From positions 2,666,001 through 2,730,000 of the forward strand of contig CADCXD010000009.1 of the NCBI GenBank assembly GCA_902806575.1: a stretch of 64,000 bases of DNA, read 5' to 3'. Below the pieces are notes generated by a model that was given only the letters and a program-made list of their open reading frames with translations, ran no database searches and was not told the origin of the DNA. Made by a program: the position numbers and the translations under genes. Shown one piece after another: positions 47,221 through 56,217 of this stretch; position 1 is the stretch's first letter, and the number at the start of each line of letters is the position of its first letter. The stretch comes from Jackrogersella multiformis. Its lineage: Eukaryota; Ascomycota; Sordariomycetes; Xylariales; Hypoxylaceae.

Positions 47221-48433
47221 ATGTCTTCAACATTTTCTCACCTTTTCCTCCTGGCCGCGTCCGTGACGCCGGCGCTGGCATTTTGCGGCGCACACACTCA
47301 CCTTGATCGAAGAGCCGAAGGGGGAATGGTACCGATTTCCACATTCGGCTATACTGGCACAATAGGACCTCTTCTGTGGTCTCAATTGGATGTTGCCGCC
47401 AACGCACTATGCTCGACGGGTGCCGACCAATCCCCCATCAACATGGTTGAAGGACAGTTCGAGCTCATTCCGGCATCCGACACCGAGTTAATTATCCCCG
47501 ATGTCCTAGAGGGCGCCGAATTCGAAAATCTCGGTTCAACGGTCGAGGTAGTGATGAAGGAGGTAGGAGGGACATTCCTCCTTGAAGGTAAGAAACAACC
47601 CTCCACCCTATTATACTTTAAAATTAACGAGAAAAGGGAAAAACTTTACGTTGGAGCAATTTCACTTCCACCATCCCAGCGAGCATATTGACAATAACGT
47701 CCAGCTACCAAGTAAGTGTATTTCGTGACATCCACAGTAAGCTTGTCGCTCGGCTAACAGGTGTGACAGTGGAAATGCATATGGTATTCTCGACGGAAGA
47801 CGAAGAGATTGGCGTTATTGGCGTGTACATCGATTTAATCGATGACGTTGTCGAGGCTGCCGAGGCTACCAAGGCTACCAAGGCAACCAGTGAAATCCAA
47901 CAATTTCATATCGTGCCTCGACAAGTCTCGTCAACGCTACTAGAGACGGTTTTCGCCAGCATCGGGGAAATCCCTACTCCAGGAACCAAAACGACCACTC
48001 AGCCTCTGGTTAGTTCTAATATGCAACTTATGTCTTACGGCCTAACTAACCTATATTACAGATCATGTCCGAATTGGTTGATCTATTAATGGCAGGAAAC
48101 TTTCAGAGGTACACTGGCTCCCTCACAACGCCACCTTGCTCTGAGGGTGTAGCCTGGTCTGTATCAACCCAGAAGCTCCTACTCTCCAGGGCTACGTACC
48201 AAGCCGCGCGCGATGTTGTCGGGTTTAACGCTCGCTACCCCCAAAACAACCTGGGCGTGGACAATCTTCTTTCACTCGCTATCAACGCCGCCTCGGCCGC
48301 AGCTCCGGTGGTCGAGGAGGCAGTAGTAGATGTGCCGGCAAACCATACGATCGAGCGCAGACGGCGTCATGGGGGACGGGATGTGGCAGGAAAGAGGACA
48401 GCGAAAGCACTTCCGGTTCTTGAAAAGGCTTAA
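47221..48433 (+). CDS. Secreted alpha-class carbonic anhydrase
   Basis: Predicted exons are 47221-47587, 47637-47711, 47761-48008 and 48062-48433 (353 residues); the introns are 49, 49 and 53 bp. A signal peptide (MSSTFSHLFLLAASVTPALA) is cleaved before FCGAH. Alpha-CA landmarks are in order: CSTGADQSPINM; the spliced block GKNFTLEQFHFHHPSEH with zinc ligands H132 and H134; VEMHMVF with H154; and TGSLTTPPCSEGVAWSV. The short exon 2 supplies two zinc ligands and is invisible without splicing. The reaction is CO2 hydration to bicarbonate outside the cell or in the secretory path. An Ala/Thr/Lys insert (EAAEATKATKATS) lies between the third ligand and the TTPPC block. The C-terminal 35 residues are Arg-rich (NHTIERRRRH) with an N-glycosylation sequon. 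Confidence 0.93.
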
Positions 48434-49002
48434 GCATATTAATACGAGGGTATTAATGTGAGGGATTTAATGAGACGAGATAAGGAAGCATGCTAGCCAT
48501 CTTCCACGTAGGTACTTGAGAGAATAGCCTGAGACGTGACGGCTTGGATATACTGGAATTATTATAATAACAAATATTCTTGATTCTGTATAAATATGAG
48601 AGATGTAGAGAAGAGATCAAAGTTTGATTGATCCATTTGATTAATCCGTTTGATTAAGCCGTTTGATTAAGCTCATACTAAACAGCTAAGGCAAAGCTTG
48701 AGCAATGGAAAGCATGCCCGGCCAAGGATCCAAGAACGGGCTGCCCAAGAGAAGCTGCCTGGCTGCTGCTTCGTGCACGAATAAGGTTTGGTGTGGCGTA
48801 GTGCCAAACACCACCTGGCCTACCGTACCTACCCTTACAGTGAGCGTGTACTACCCGCATTACCTGCAGCCTGCAGGGGTGCCGAGAGATTTCGTCATCC
48901 TTTTTTCTCAATCCACAAAAATTTTATCTTATTTTATTTTATTATATTTTATTTACCCAGGTGCTTATCTTTTATAATCCTGAATCGAGTACACAAGCAA
49001 CG
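48434..49002. other. Short intergenic region
   Basis: It holds the 3' flank of the carbonic anhydrase gene, including a 13-bp tandem repeat, and the promoter of the next gene. The last 100 bp carry TTTTATTTTATT runs just before the leader. Confidence 0.5.
48623..48674. repeat. Four 13-bp tandem units TTTGATTAAnCCG
   Basis: The units read TTTGATTGATCCA, TTTGATTAATCCG, TTTGATTAAGCCG and TTTGATTAAGCTC. They lie about 190 bp after the carbonic anhydrase stop codon, probably in or near its 3'UTR. Confidence 0.85.
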
Positions 49003-50646
49003 ATGGCCTCGAGCTCTAAGGCTCAGCTTGTTGGAGTAGCCGTTGTGTCCGGCGCCATCGTCGCCAGCTCAATCTTAGGATATCACCGCCTACGACGGGA
49101 CGGTCGCATTAATCAACTCAAAGATTCAATACCGTCACTGATCGACGAAGAAGAAGCTATACGAAGGGTGGGTAGTCTCATTCATTGTATCAATTACCGC
49201 CGATTAACCTCTTAGCAACGGAATGCTGACCAGCGCATGATAGCTAAACAGCTTCGGCGGCGCCTCGAAAGCAGATAAGGAAGATCTTCGAAACGAGCTA
49301 CTGGCACGGCGCGCGCAGGCAGGAGATTACGATGACGAATTGATACTCGAACAGCTTACCCGCAACCGCGTTTTTCTCACACCGGAGGGGCTCGACAAGC
49401 TGCGCGATTCGTTCGTGATAATAGTCGGGTGCGGAGGCGTGGGGTCGCACTGCACCGCGGCTCTGACACGGTCCGGTGTCTCTAAGATCCGCTTGATCGA
49501 TTTCGACCAGGTTACGCTGAGCTCCCTGAACAGACACGCAGTCGCTACACTAGCCGACGTGGGCAGTCCCAAGGTCCACTGCCTTCAGCGACGGCTGTTA
49601 GCTATTGCACCATGGGTACATTTCGACCTGCGGCAGGAAAAGTTCTGGGACCAAGCGGCGGACAGGCTCTTAGCTCCGTGGAAGGAGAACGGGCGAAAGC
49701 CTGATTATGTTGTGGATGCGATCGACAATATCGACACCAAGGTCGCGCTGCTGAAATATTGCCATGACCACAAACTACCGGTCATATCATCTATGGGGGC
49801 GGGGTGTAAGAGCGACCCTACTCGAATCATGGTGGGCGATATCGGGACTAGCACCGACGACGGACTGTCAAGATCTACTCGTCGACGACTGAAGCTGCTG
49901 GGAATTACCAAGGGAATTCCGACTGTGTATTCGACAGAGAAGACTGGAGAGGGCAAGGCCGAATTGCTCCCGCTTCCGGAGGATGAATTTCGGAAGGGTC
50001 AAGTGGGTGATCTAGGAGTTCTGCCAGACTTTCGAGTGCGGATACTACCGGTGTTAGGAACAATGCCGGCCGTATTTGGATATACCGTAGCAAACCACAT
50101 CATACTTTCTGTCACTGGTAAATATCGCTTTCACTTCTGCATTTGCACTTCATAACTAATTCATATGTAGGATATCCGCATGACTACCTCCCGGCAAAGG
50201 GTCGCGAAAAAATGTACGAAGGTCTCCTTGCTGTAGTTCAGGGAAGCGAAGAGAAGGTTCTCCGACACATGACAGGTGGCGACCAGAGCATAACACTAGG
50301 CCTTAGGTTGCCCCTGACGGCAGCGGATACGGCATTCCTAGTTGAAGAGGTTTTCAAGGGACGGAGTGCCATTACCGGGCTCACGACGCGATTGATTTTA
50401 GCACGATGGCGAAAACCGACAAGTTCCACTCTGGTCAGGATCGGAGAAGGTTCCAACGAGCAGAAATCCTCCAACATCAAACTCTCGGACCTTGTCTGCA
50501 TGACCAAGGAAGAGGGAATCAGGCACGACAAGGAGGTGCTGCGAGGAGACAAGAAGCCCGAGGAGGTTTACGATTCGGCCACGATAGAGAAGGTCGAGTC
50601 GCTGCTTAGAGATGCAGCAAAGTACGAGAAATACAGACCATCATAG
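49003..50646 (+). CDS. TCD1: tRNA threonylcarbamoyladenosine dehydratase (E1-like, cyclic t6A formation)
   Basis: Predicted exons are 49003-49167, 49244-50117 and 50171-50646 (504 residues). The N-terminus has a membrane segment (LVGVAVVSGAIVASSILGY), as in the yeast TCD1/TCD2 mitochondrial outer-membrane enzymes. The E1/ThiF-like fold shows VIIVGCGGVGSH for ATP binding, then LIDFDQVTLSSLNRHAVATLADVG, VVDAIDNIDTKVALL, ISSMGAGCKSDPTRI and TKGIPTVYSTE, all diagnostic of the TcdA/Tcd branch. It activates the carboxylate of t6A37 in ANN-decoding tRNAs with ATP and closes it to the hydantoin form. Whether it is the TCD1 or TCD2 orthologue is not decidable here. The first intron uses GTGGGT as donor, a little unusual. 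It is convergent with the Nudix gene, with stop codons only 161 bp apart. Confidence 0.95.
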
Positions 50647-50807
50647 ATTCCTCTGCTTCGCATTTTTTGTGGCTAGAATTGCCGTGGTTTTAACTCTTCT
50701 GCTCTTTCAGGGGCTTCATAACTGCCCACCTGACACTTCTCGATGTCATGCAGCCCCATAAATTACTAGCCCTGGAACCTCCCGCAGTTCTTTCTACATA
50801 AAACCAC
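50647..50807. terminator. 161-bp shared 3' region of convergent genes
   Basis: The TCD1-type gene (plus) and the Nudix gene (minus) end toward each other here. The interval is T- and C-rich on the plus strand and must contain both polyadenylation regions, so overlapping 3'UTRs are likely. Confidence 0.5.
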
Positions 50808-51795
50808 TCATAGCTTACCCTCCCGCCGTAGCCCCTCCCACAGCGCCACTGCAGCGAGGCACTTGCCGTCGCGGGCGCCTTCTCTCCACAGGTCCTTCAT
50901 CCGGACCAATTTAAGCGTGATCCTCTCCCCCTCGTCTCGAAGCCCCGTCAGCTTGCCGGTCCATTCTCTCAGCGTCTCCCGCGGGACCCGTCGCTCGTGC
51001 ATGTAGATCGGGATGTACTCGTCGCAGCCGCCGGCCGAGGGGTACATGGCAGTTGGTAAGTCTTCGCCGCTTTCTCTTTCCCCGCCTCTGGCTCCCGTGC
51101 TTGTGGTGGTGGTGGTAGTAGTAGCGGCGGCGGCGGCGGCAGCCATATCGCTCAGACAACGCAGCTCAGACACTGGGATCTCCAACCCGAGCTCCTCCTG
51201 GATCTCCCGCGCGGCCGTCCCGGCGAACGACCCGCCCTCGTCCACCATCCCCGCGGGCAGCTCCACAAACTCCAGACTTCCGGCCGGGACGCGCGGCTGC
51301 ACGGTGAGCACGACGTAGCGCTCCTCTTCGTCACCACTCTGGACTTGCTCCGATGATGACGGCCGGGGTAGATCATCCGGAATTAGTATCACGAGCATGG
51401 CGACGCTGGGCCCGCGCAGGAACACGCTGCTGGGCAGGGACTCGCCGGCGCCGTTGCGGACCTGCGCGGTAAGCTTGAGGAATCCGAGCCGCTGGCCAAA
51501 TAAGTCGAAGCTCTGGACCTTGATGGAGCGGAGCGAGTACGGGTCCGTGTGGAATGGGTGCGCGGTGTTGCTGTGCTGGAGGGAGAGGGAGCGGGCTAGG
51601 GTCTTGAGCCAGTTCTTATTTTTGAGGATCTAGTTAGCTTAAAGCGTTCTGGGTAGTACTTCAGAAATGAATACATTATGAGAGTAGTGAGATGTGTCTT
51701 ACATTAAATGGTGAGAATGCTAATAGCTTCTCCTCCGAGAGCCCTTCTGGCAGCTCGACTGGGATGCTGGGGGACTTAAGGGTTATCGTCGCCAT
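50808..51795 (-). CDS. Nudix hydrolase (ADP-sugar diphosphatase type)
   Basis: Predicted exons are 51795-51703 and 51629-50808 (304 residues); the 73-bp phase-0 intron runs from GTAAGA to ACTAG. The start MATITLKSPSIPVELPEG and the downstream block SIKVQSFDLFGQRLGFLKL are conserved in fungal members. The Nudix box is complete: GMVDEGGSFAGTAAREIQEELGL, with the metal-binding REIQEE core. RVPAGSLEFVELPAG before it and SAGGCDEYIPIY after it fit the plant/fungal ADP-ribose and ADP-glucose pyrophosphatase group (NUDT14-like). An Ala/Thr homopolymer insert (GCC and ACC codon runs near 51105-51145) is specific to this copy and probably a surface loop. It has no signal peptide and is cytosolic by inference. 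The enzyme splits nucleoside diphosphate sugars; the exact substrate is inferred from family only. Confidence 0.93.
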
Positions 51796-52295
51796 TGTGT
51801 GTCTAGATAGTCTACCTAAGATGAGTTTGGGAAGAATTAATTGAGAAGATGATGTTCTTAAGAAGCGTAATGTCTTATTAGATAATATACGCATCTCAAT
51901 AATGAACAACCTTGCACATAAGTACCTATGTAGGTAATTAACTAGGCAGCTGTGTTGTCTTGAATTGTTTGACGATATAAAGTTTTCCGAATCAACGGAA
52001 CGTCCAACCTCATGGAACTCAAAAACCTCATTCATGCATACAGGTGGTAACATAGAAGCGAGTACAGTAACTTAGCTCAAACTACCTAGGTACATATTCT
52101 CTTCGTTCCCCTTCAGATTCACAGCCATGTTATGTTATGCTACAGTCGAGTCTTGTTGCCCTATCTTAATGAAATACAGTATCAATACAATCAATATACT
52201 GTACTGCACATCCAAGCCTCTGCCGGGGTTTCGCCGCAAACAAAGTGTGTGGTATATAAGTAAAAGATTCTTGCCATTTATTATCTGACAAGTTA
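51796..52295. other. Promoter region of the Nudix gene, 5' flank of tRNA-Glu
   Basis: AT-rich sequence with CTACCTAGGTACAT at about 52082 and GTAGGTAATTAACTAGG near 51930. No gene is seen apart from short low-quality frames. Confidence 0.45.
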
Positions 52296-52367
52296 TCCGG
52301 TATAGTGTAACGGCTAACATACCTCGTTTTCACCGAGGAGCTCGGGGTTCGATTCCCCGTACCGGAG
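52296..52367 (+). tRNA. tRNA-Glu (anticodon UUC)
   Basis: The complete 72-nt cloverleaf has acceptor TCCGGTA pairing perfectly with TACCGGA, D arm GTGTAACGGCTAACAT, anticodon stem CCTCG/CGAGG with loop TTTTCAC (anticodon TTC), T arm GGGG-TTCGATT-CCCC and discriminator G. There is no intron. A T-rich run (TTTTCTTTCTCTTTTTC) follows, as expected for RNA polymerase III termination. Confidence 0.97.
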
Positions 52368-52917
52368 TTTTCTTTCTCTTTTTCTCTCATCTTTCCTTAA
52401 CCCCCTTAGCTAGCACAATTGATTTGGTGTTTATTTCTACTTGATGTTTGTCTTTTTTATTATTGATTCATTCTTAGCAATTCCATATTTTCAACAATTT
52501 AAGCCTCGAGATCCAAAATATGTGTGATATTGTTTGGAACCACAATCATGGTTGATCCCTTAATGCCTTCCATAATCTTATCTTGTATGAAGTAAATGGA
52601 AGCTTACCTAGGTAGCCAATGCATAATTACGAGGGAGCTTCATGTGATTATTAAACAAGAATGATATTCCTATTATCTTTTCGAAGCTGTTACCTTCGCT
52701 GTAACGGTAATCATACAAAGACTGAAATGAGCGTATTGAATTTGAAGCATGGTATAGGTTTCTACCTATCTAACATACCTACATAAGGTACACATAAGTA
52801 AAGACTATACTTTATATGCATATAAATATCCACATCCCGAGGCAACTACCCCGTGTTCTACCCTCCTCCGTCCCTACCCCGGAAGTTCCACAGCCGGACC
52901 AACCTCACCACGCTAGC
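52368..52917. other. Intergenic region after tRNA-Glu
   Basis: It begins with the T-rich Pol III terminator of the tRNA. The rest is AT-rich sequence with one CCTAGGTAGCC motif near 52607. It ends in the 3' flank of the SDR gene. No gene is seen. Confidence 0.5.
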
Positions 52918-53700
52918 TCAAATCAGGTTAGCACCGCTCCGCGTCTTGACGACCTCGCCCGTCGCGTTCCGGTCCTTCATGAGGTAGATGTACGCCTCGG
53001 CGACCTCGTCGACGTCGCCCACCTTGCCCGTCGGCAGCTTCGCGTTCCAGGCGGCGATGGTTTCGGCCTTCTGCTCGGCCGTGAACCCCATGGACTCCCA
53101 CAGCCCCGTGTCGACGAACCCGGGCTCCACGATGTTGACGCGCAGCGGCTTGAGGTCCAGCGCCAGGTTGCGCGCCAGCCCGTTGAGCCCCGCCCCCATG
53201 AACGCCGTCACGTTCCACCCGGGCGCCGGCCTGTCGGCGATGCCGCCGGTCGACAGCGTGAGGCTGCACTCGGCGCTCGCGCGCAGGCGGCGCGCCGCCA
53301 CCTTCGCCAGCAGCGTCGGCACCTCCAGCCGGAAGTGCGCCGCCTTGCGCATCAGCTCCAGCGTGACGTCCTGCAGGGGCATCGCGGCGGGCGGGTCGGC
53401 CGCCGTCAGCACGATGTGGTCGACGGCCTGGCCCTGCGCCTGCTCGGCGCCGACGAGCAGCGCGTCCAGGTCCGCTTCCACGGTGTCCCTCGATAGGTCG
53501 CAGGAGAGCCCGACGAGCGCGGCCGACGGGTACGCCGCCTTGACTTCGGCTACGGCTTTGGCGGCGCTTTGCGTCGACGACCCCGAGAGCGTGACGTGCG
53601 CGCCGGCCTCGAGCGAGCCTTCCACGACGCCCCGGCCGATGCCGTTGCTGCCGCCGATAACGAGGACGTGCTTGCCCGCAAGCTTGTTGTACTTGGCCAT
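52918..53700 (-). CDS. Atypical SDR-family protein lacking the YxxxK catalytic pair
   Basis: This is a single exon of 260 residues from ATG 53700 (MAKYNKLAGKH). An in-frame ATG at 53787 would add 29 Thr/Gln-rich residues unlike the family. The Rossmann motif VIGGSNGIGRG and an acidic-residue-free beta-2 end (SGSSTQS) suggest NADP(H). The region that should hold Tyr-xxx-Lys reads PAPGWNVTAFMGAGLNGLAR, so the catalytic Tyr and Lys are absent while the neighbouring STGG and NLALDLKPLRVNIVEPGFVDTGLWE remain. This substitution is shared by a known fungal subgroup as I remember it, so it is not simply decay. Such proteins may bind cofactor without classic SDR chemistry or act as binding partners. 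The gene is very GC-rich compared with its flanks, giving long shadow frames. Confidence 0.9.
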   Translation of the reverse strand: MAKYNKLAGKHVLVIGGSNGIGRGVVEGSLEAGAHVTLSGSSTQSAAKAVAEVKAAYPSAALVGLSCDLSRDTVEADLDALLVGAEQAQGQAVDHIVLTAADPPAAMPLQDVTLELMRKAAHFRLEVPTLLAKVAARRLRASAECSLTLSTGGIADRPAPGWNVTAFMGAGLNGLARNLALDLKPLRVNIVEPGFVDTGLWESMGFTAEQKAETIAAWNAKLPTGKVGDVDEVAEAYIYLMKDRNATGEVVKTRSGANLI

Positions 53701-54600
53701 TGTGGGTTTGTCCCTATTAGGCGTTTGTTGATAGAGAGAGGTAGGTTGGATCTTGGTTTGGTTTGTTAAAGTCTTGGTGTTTTGCATCCCCTTTGTATGT
53801 TTGCTATCTACCCGTCAACCTCGACTTGACGACGATCTTGCTATTTATCTACTGTAAACCGGCACTATGATCCGCCTGTCCCCTTAAAGTGAGGTGATTA
53901 GTTTGTCATCACTTCCACCATCTGATTTAGAATGTAATTATTCAGCATAGTATAGGCTTCCGACTCTGGGAATATTATGATGGGGGCCCCGGGTATTATG
54001 TCCGCTAGGTATTCTGCAGATGACCTAAACTTATTCTCGTTGGGGGAGCGGATTTTAACGGGCCTTAACGGACACGGTGATAAGAATCTAGCCGTCGAAT
54101 CGGGCAACCGGAGTATATAATATGGACTTACTCTTTTAGGGGAGTGTGTGGTGGTGCTTATAAATCACCTAAGGAGCAATGAACGGTAACTAGTTGAGTT
54201 AACCATAGACTTGGTCTGGATCTGCCATAATGCAGACATTAACAACATCAACAGCTAACTAACAAGCTGGGTAGTAATGTAGATGAGTTTTATTGATTTC
54301 CTTCTTTCTGAGCTAATTGTGTATCACGCGTATTATCTTTGCTCGAAAACCCTCCATCGCGACGACCTCGGCATGCCTATTCTTGAGTGTAGTAGGTCTA
54401 TCCTCGTTGAAATTCGTTCAAGTCGCGTTTCTGCTGCGAAGTCGGTGAAGTACGGAGAAGTGTCTCCAAAGGAGTTTGGTCAGGTTCTCTACAGAGAATG
54501 AATTGTTCGTATAGTCCACCTGTACAAATATTAGCATTGCTAGATAGATAACTTTTGTACACTGCTGGCTACAGTCGTGTGAAGGGGGTATGCTTCGACT
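53701..54600. other. Intergenic region, promoter of the atypical SDR
   Basis: It lies between the start of the SDR (minus) and the end of the SRA gene (minus). TATAATATGG occurs near 54115. The only frame of interest is 54283-54501, listed separately. Confidence 0.45.
54283..54501 (+). CDS. Possible small orphan ORF, 72 codons
   Basis: It starts with ATG and reads as a plausible peptide (MSFIDFLLSELIVYHAYYLC, then DDLGMPILECSRSILVEIRS) with a stop at 54499-54501. It has no family I recognise, no signal peptide, and no evident promoter or splice sites that extend it. It might be a small gene, a remnant or chance. Confidence 0.25.
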   Translation: MSFIDFLLSELIVYHAYYLCSKTLHRDDLGMPILECSRSILVEIRSSRVSAAKSVKYGEVSPKEFGQVLYRE

Positions 54601-55605
54601 CTACTTTATAGAAAGCATCTCAGCATACTCTAGGTACCTCTTACCTTTGGTGTTCTTGCGTTCCCGTAGTGCGGTCACTCGGTATAACCCATCATACCGG
54701 ATACCGCATTCAGGAAGCCAGGGATTCCGTGAATTCGACCCACCTGAGCGCAGAACGCGTACCGGGCTCCCCGACCGCAGGGATGCCTTTAAAGCATTGG
54801 TACCCGCACTGGATGTCGCTGATCTCATCGGATCAGAGTTTTCATGGCTATTACTGCCAGAATAGTAAAGTGTATCACCTCGGTCATCGTCAAGATCCTC
54901 GTAGATGTTGGCGACCACGATGGAGTATGCGCCGATGTCAGTAGCGCCAGAAATACCTCCCATCCTCATTCCGTGAGCCCCACGATGGAGGGCCACTAGC
55001 TGATTAGCAAACCAGGTGCCGACAGGAATGTTGTTGTGGCCGAAGACTTTGGCTGATCTCTTGGGTATGTGAGGATTAAGTCGATAAGTCTTTCTGCCTG
55101 TAGCGCTCCGGATGATCATAATTCCATGCATGATGCCGCCCTCTCTAAAGATGGGCGATAATACTTCACTCTCAACGATTGGTATCTCATCAGCGATATC
55201 TGTTACCGCCTCCGTTGGACTTGCGGGTTCAAGAATGTCCTCGTCGGCAACGGCGTTGGCTCCCCAGTTTTCCATCTCACCCTTTTCGTATAAGTCTCTG
55301 GCCCTTTCTTTCATATCGTCGGGAAAATGTGTCCCACTAGTAGATTGATCAAATACGGATTGTAGAATAAACTTCGTCTTGGTCTGCTGCTCGATTTCGG
55401 GTGTCATCTCAACTGTATCTAGCCACTGAAGATACATTCGGCATTGCTTGAAGAGACTCTTATACTCGTAACTATCTTCGGGTGGAATTCGACCGAGTCG
55501 TTTGCTTCTCTTTCCCAAATATACGATTTTTCGGGCGTGTATTTTCATGAGCTCAAGCTGCCGAGGTCTGCTGTTGCTGACAGCAAACACCTCGACTGTA
55601 GCCAT
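54601..55605 (-). CDS. SRA-YDG domain protein (putative modified-cytosine or DNA-binding reader)
   Basis: Single exon, 334 residues from ATG 55605 (MATVEVFAV). The open frame extends 7 codons upstream without an ATG. Residues about 1-160 form an N-terminal, mostly helical and acidic region I do not recognise. Residues about 190-330 match the SRA/YDG fold known from UHRF1: FGHNNIPVGTWFANQ, HGMRMGGISG, then GAYSIVVANIYEDLDDDRGD, LYYSGSNSHEN, ALKASLRSGSPVRVLRSGG and GIRYDGLYRVT, which includes the YDG signature. In characterised SRA proteins this fold flips out and cages 5-methylcytosine using aromatic and Asp residues that have counterparts here (YSI, YED, YYSG). There is no RING, Tudor, SET or nuclease domain. 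A nuclear role in DNA methylation or RIP-linked processes is inference. Confidence 0.88.
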   Translation of the reverse strand: MATVEVFAVSNSRPRQLELMKIHARKIVYLGKRSKRLGRIPPEDSYEYKSLFKQCRMYLQWLDTVEMTPEIEQQTKTKFILQSVFDQSTSGTHFPDDMKERARDLYEKGEMENWGANAVADEDILEPASPTEAVTDIADEIPIVESEVLSPIFREGGIMHGIMIIRSATGRKTYRLNPHIPKRSAKVFGHNNIPVGTWFANQLVALHRGAHGMRMGGISGATDIGAYSIVVANIYEDLDDDRGDTLYYSGSNSHENSDPMRSATSSAGTNALKASLRSGSPVRVLRSGGSNSRNPWLPECGIRYDGLYRVTALRERKNTKGKRYLEYAEMLSIK

Positions 55606-56217
55606 GACGATTTGAAGTATAGACACTAAATTGCAAGGAGCCTTGAGGTTGAGGGGCAGGACTTTGATATGAAACAGATGACTTAGGATCTTAATTAAAA
55701 AAACGAGTCGTCAGACAACTTGTCAGACAATTACCAGTGGAGTGGAAAGAGATGAAAGAAATTGTAACATGCATAGACAGAATTTTGATTTAGGCATACG
55801 TGATGTATGTGCCGTATCTGTGTTTTGTAGGTGTTATGATTTGCTGATAGAGTAATAAAATCAAGATGTATTTCTTGTTGAAATCGAATTAGACACCCCT
55901 GTACCTAGGCATCTAGCTTGACGCTTATTGGTGAGACTGGTTAGCAGCACTAGTAGAATGAGGTTTGGGATATATAGCGTGGTACCTTAGTTTAGATATA
56001 CAACTAACAGATATTCTTGCACAAATAACACGCCCTGCACCGTCATCATGCGACACACCTCTGTACAGCTTTAGTACTGCAGTACCTTTTTCCTATCACA
56101 TCCAGTCATAATGTTTTGATAACCTTTGCGCCTCCATATGCTACCCCTAAAGTCGATCTCGACATAGGTTGTGCCCCCAAAAAAATCAAGGAGGCCCATC
56201 AATCAAAGGCTTCAGAA
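55606..56217. other. Promoter region of the SRA gene and 3' flank of the CysA-type gene
   Basis: AT-rich sequence with a TATA-like CTATATA (minus strand) at 55971-55977, about 365 bp upstream of the SRA start, and TACCTAGGCATC near 55902. No gene is seen. Confidence 0.45.
55971..55977 (-). promoter_or_regulatory. TATA-like box for the SRA gene
   Basis: On the minus strand the text reads CGCTATATATCCC, about 365 bp before the ATG at 55605. The distance is long for a core promoter, so either a leader intron exists or the box is fortuitous. Confidence 0.25.

Noticed and set aside
40643..53700. Secondary-metabolite gene cluster around the two SDRs
   Set aside because: No PKS, NRPS, terpene synthase, P450 or pathway transcription factor lies in the window; neighbours are housekeeping or unrelated.
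52816..53731. Two long plus-strand frames over the atypical SDR
   Set aside because: Shadows of a strongly GC3-biased gene on the other strand; Arg/Pro/His-rich without domain signal.
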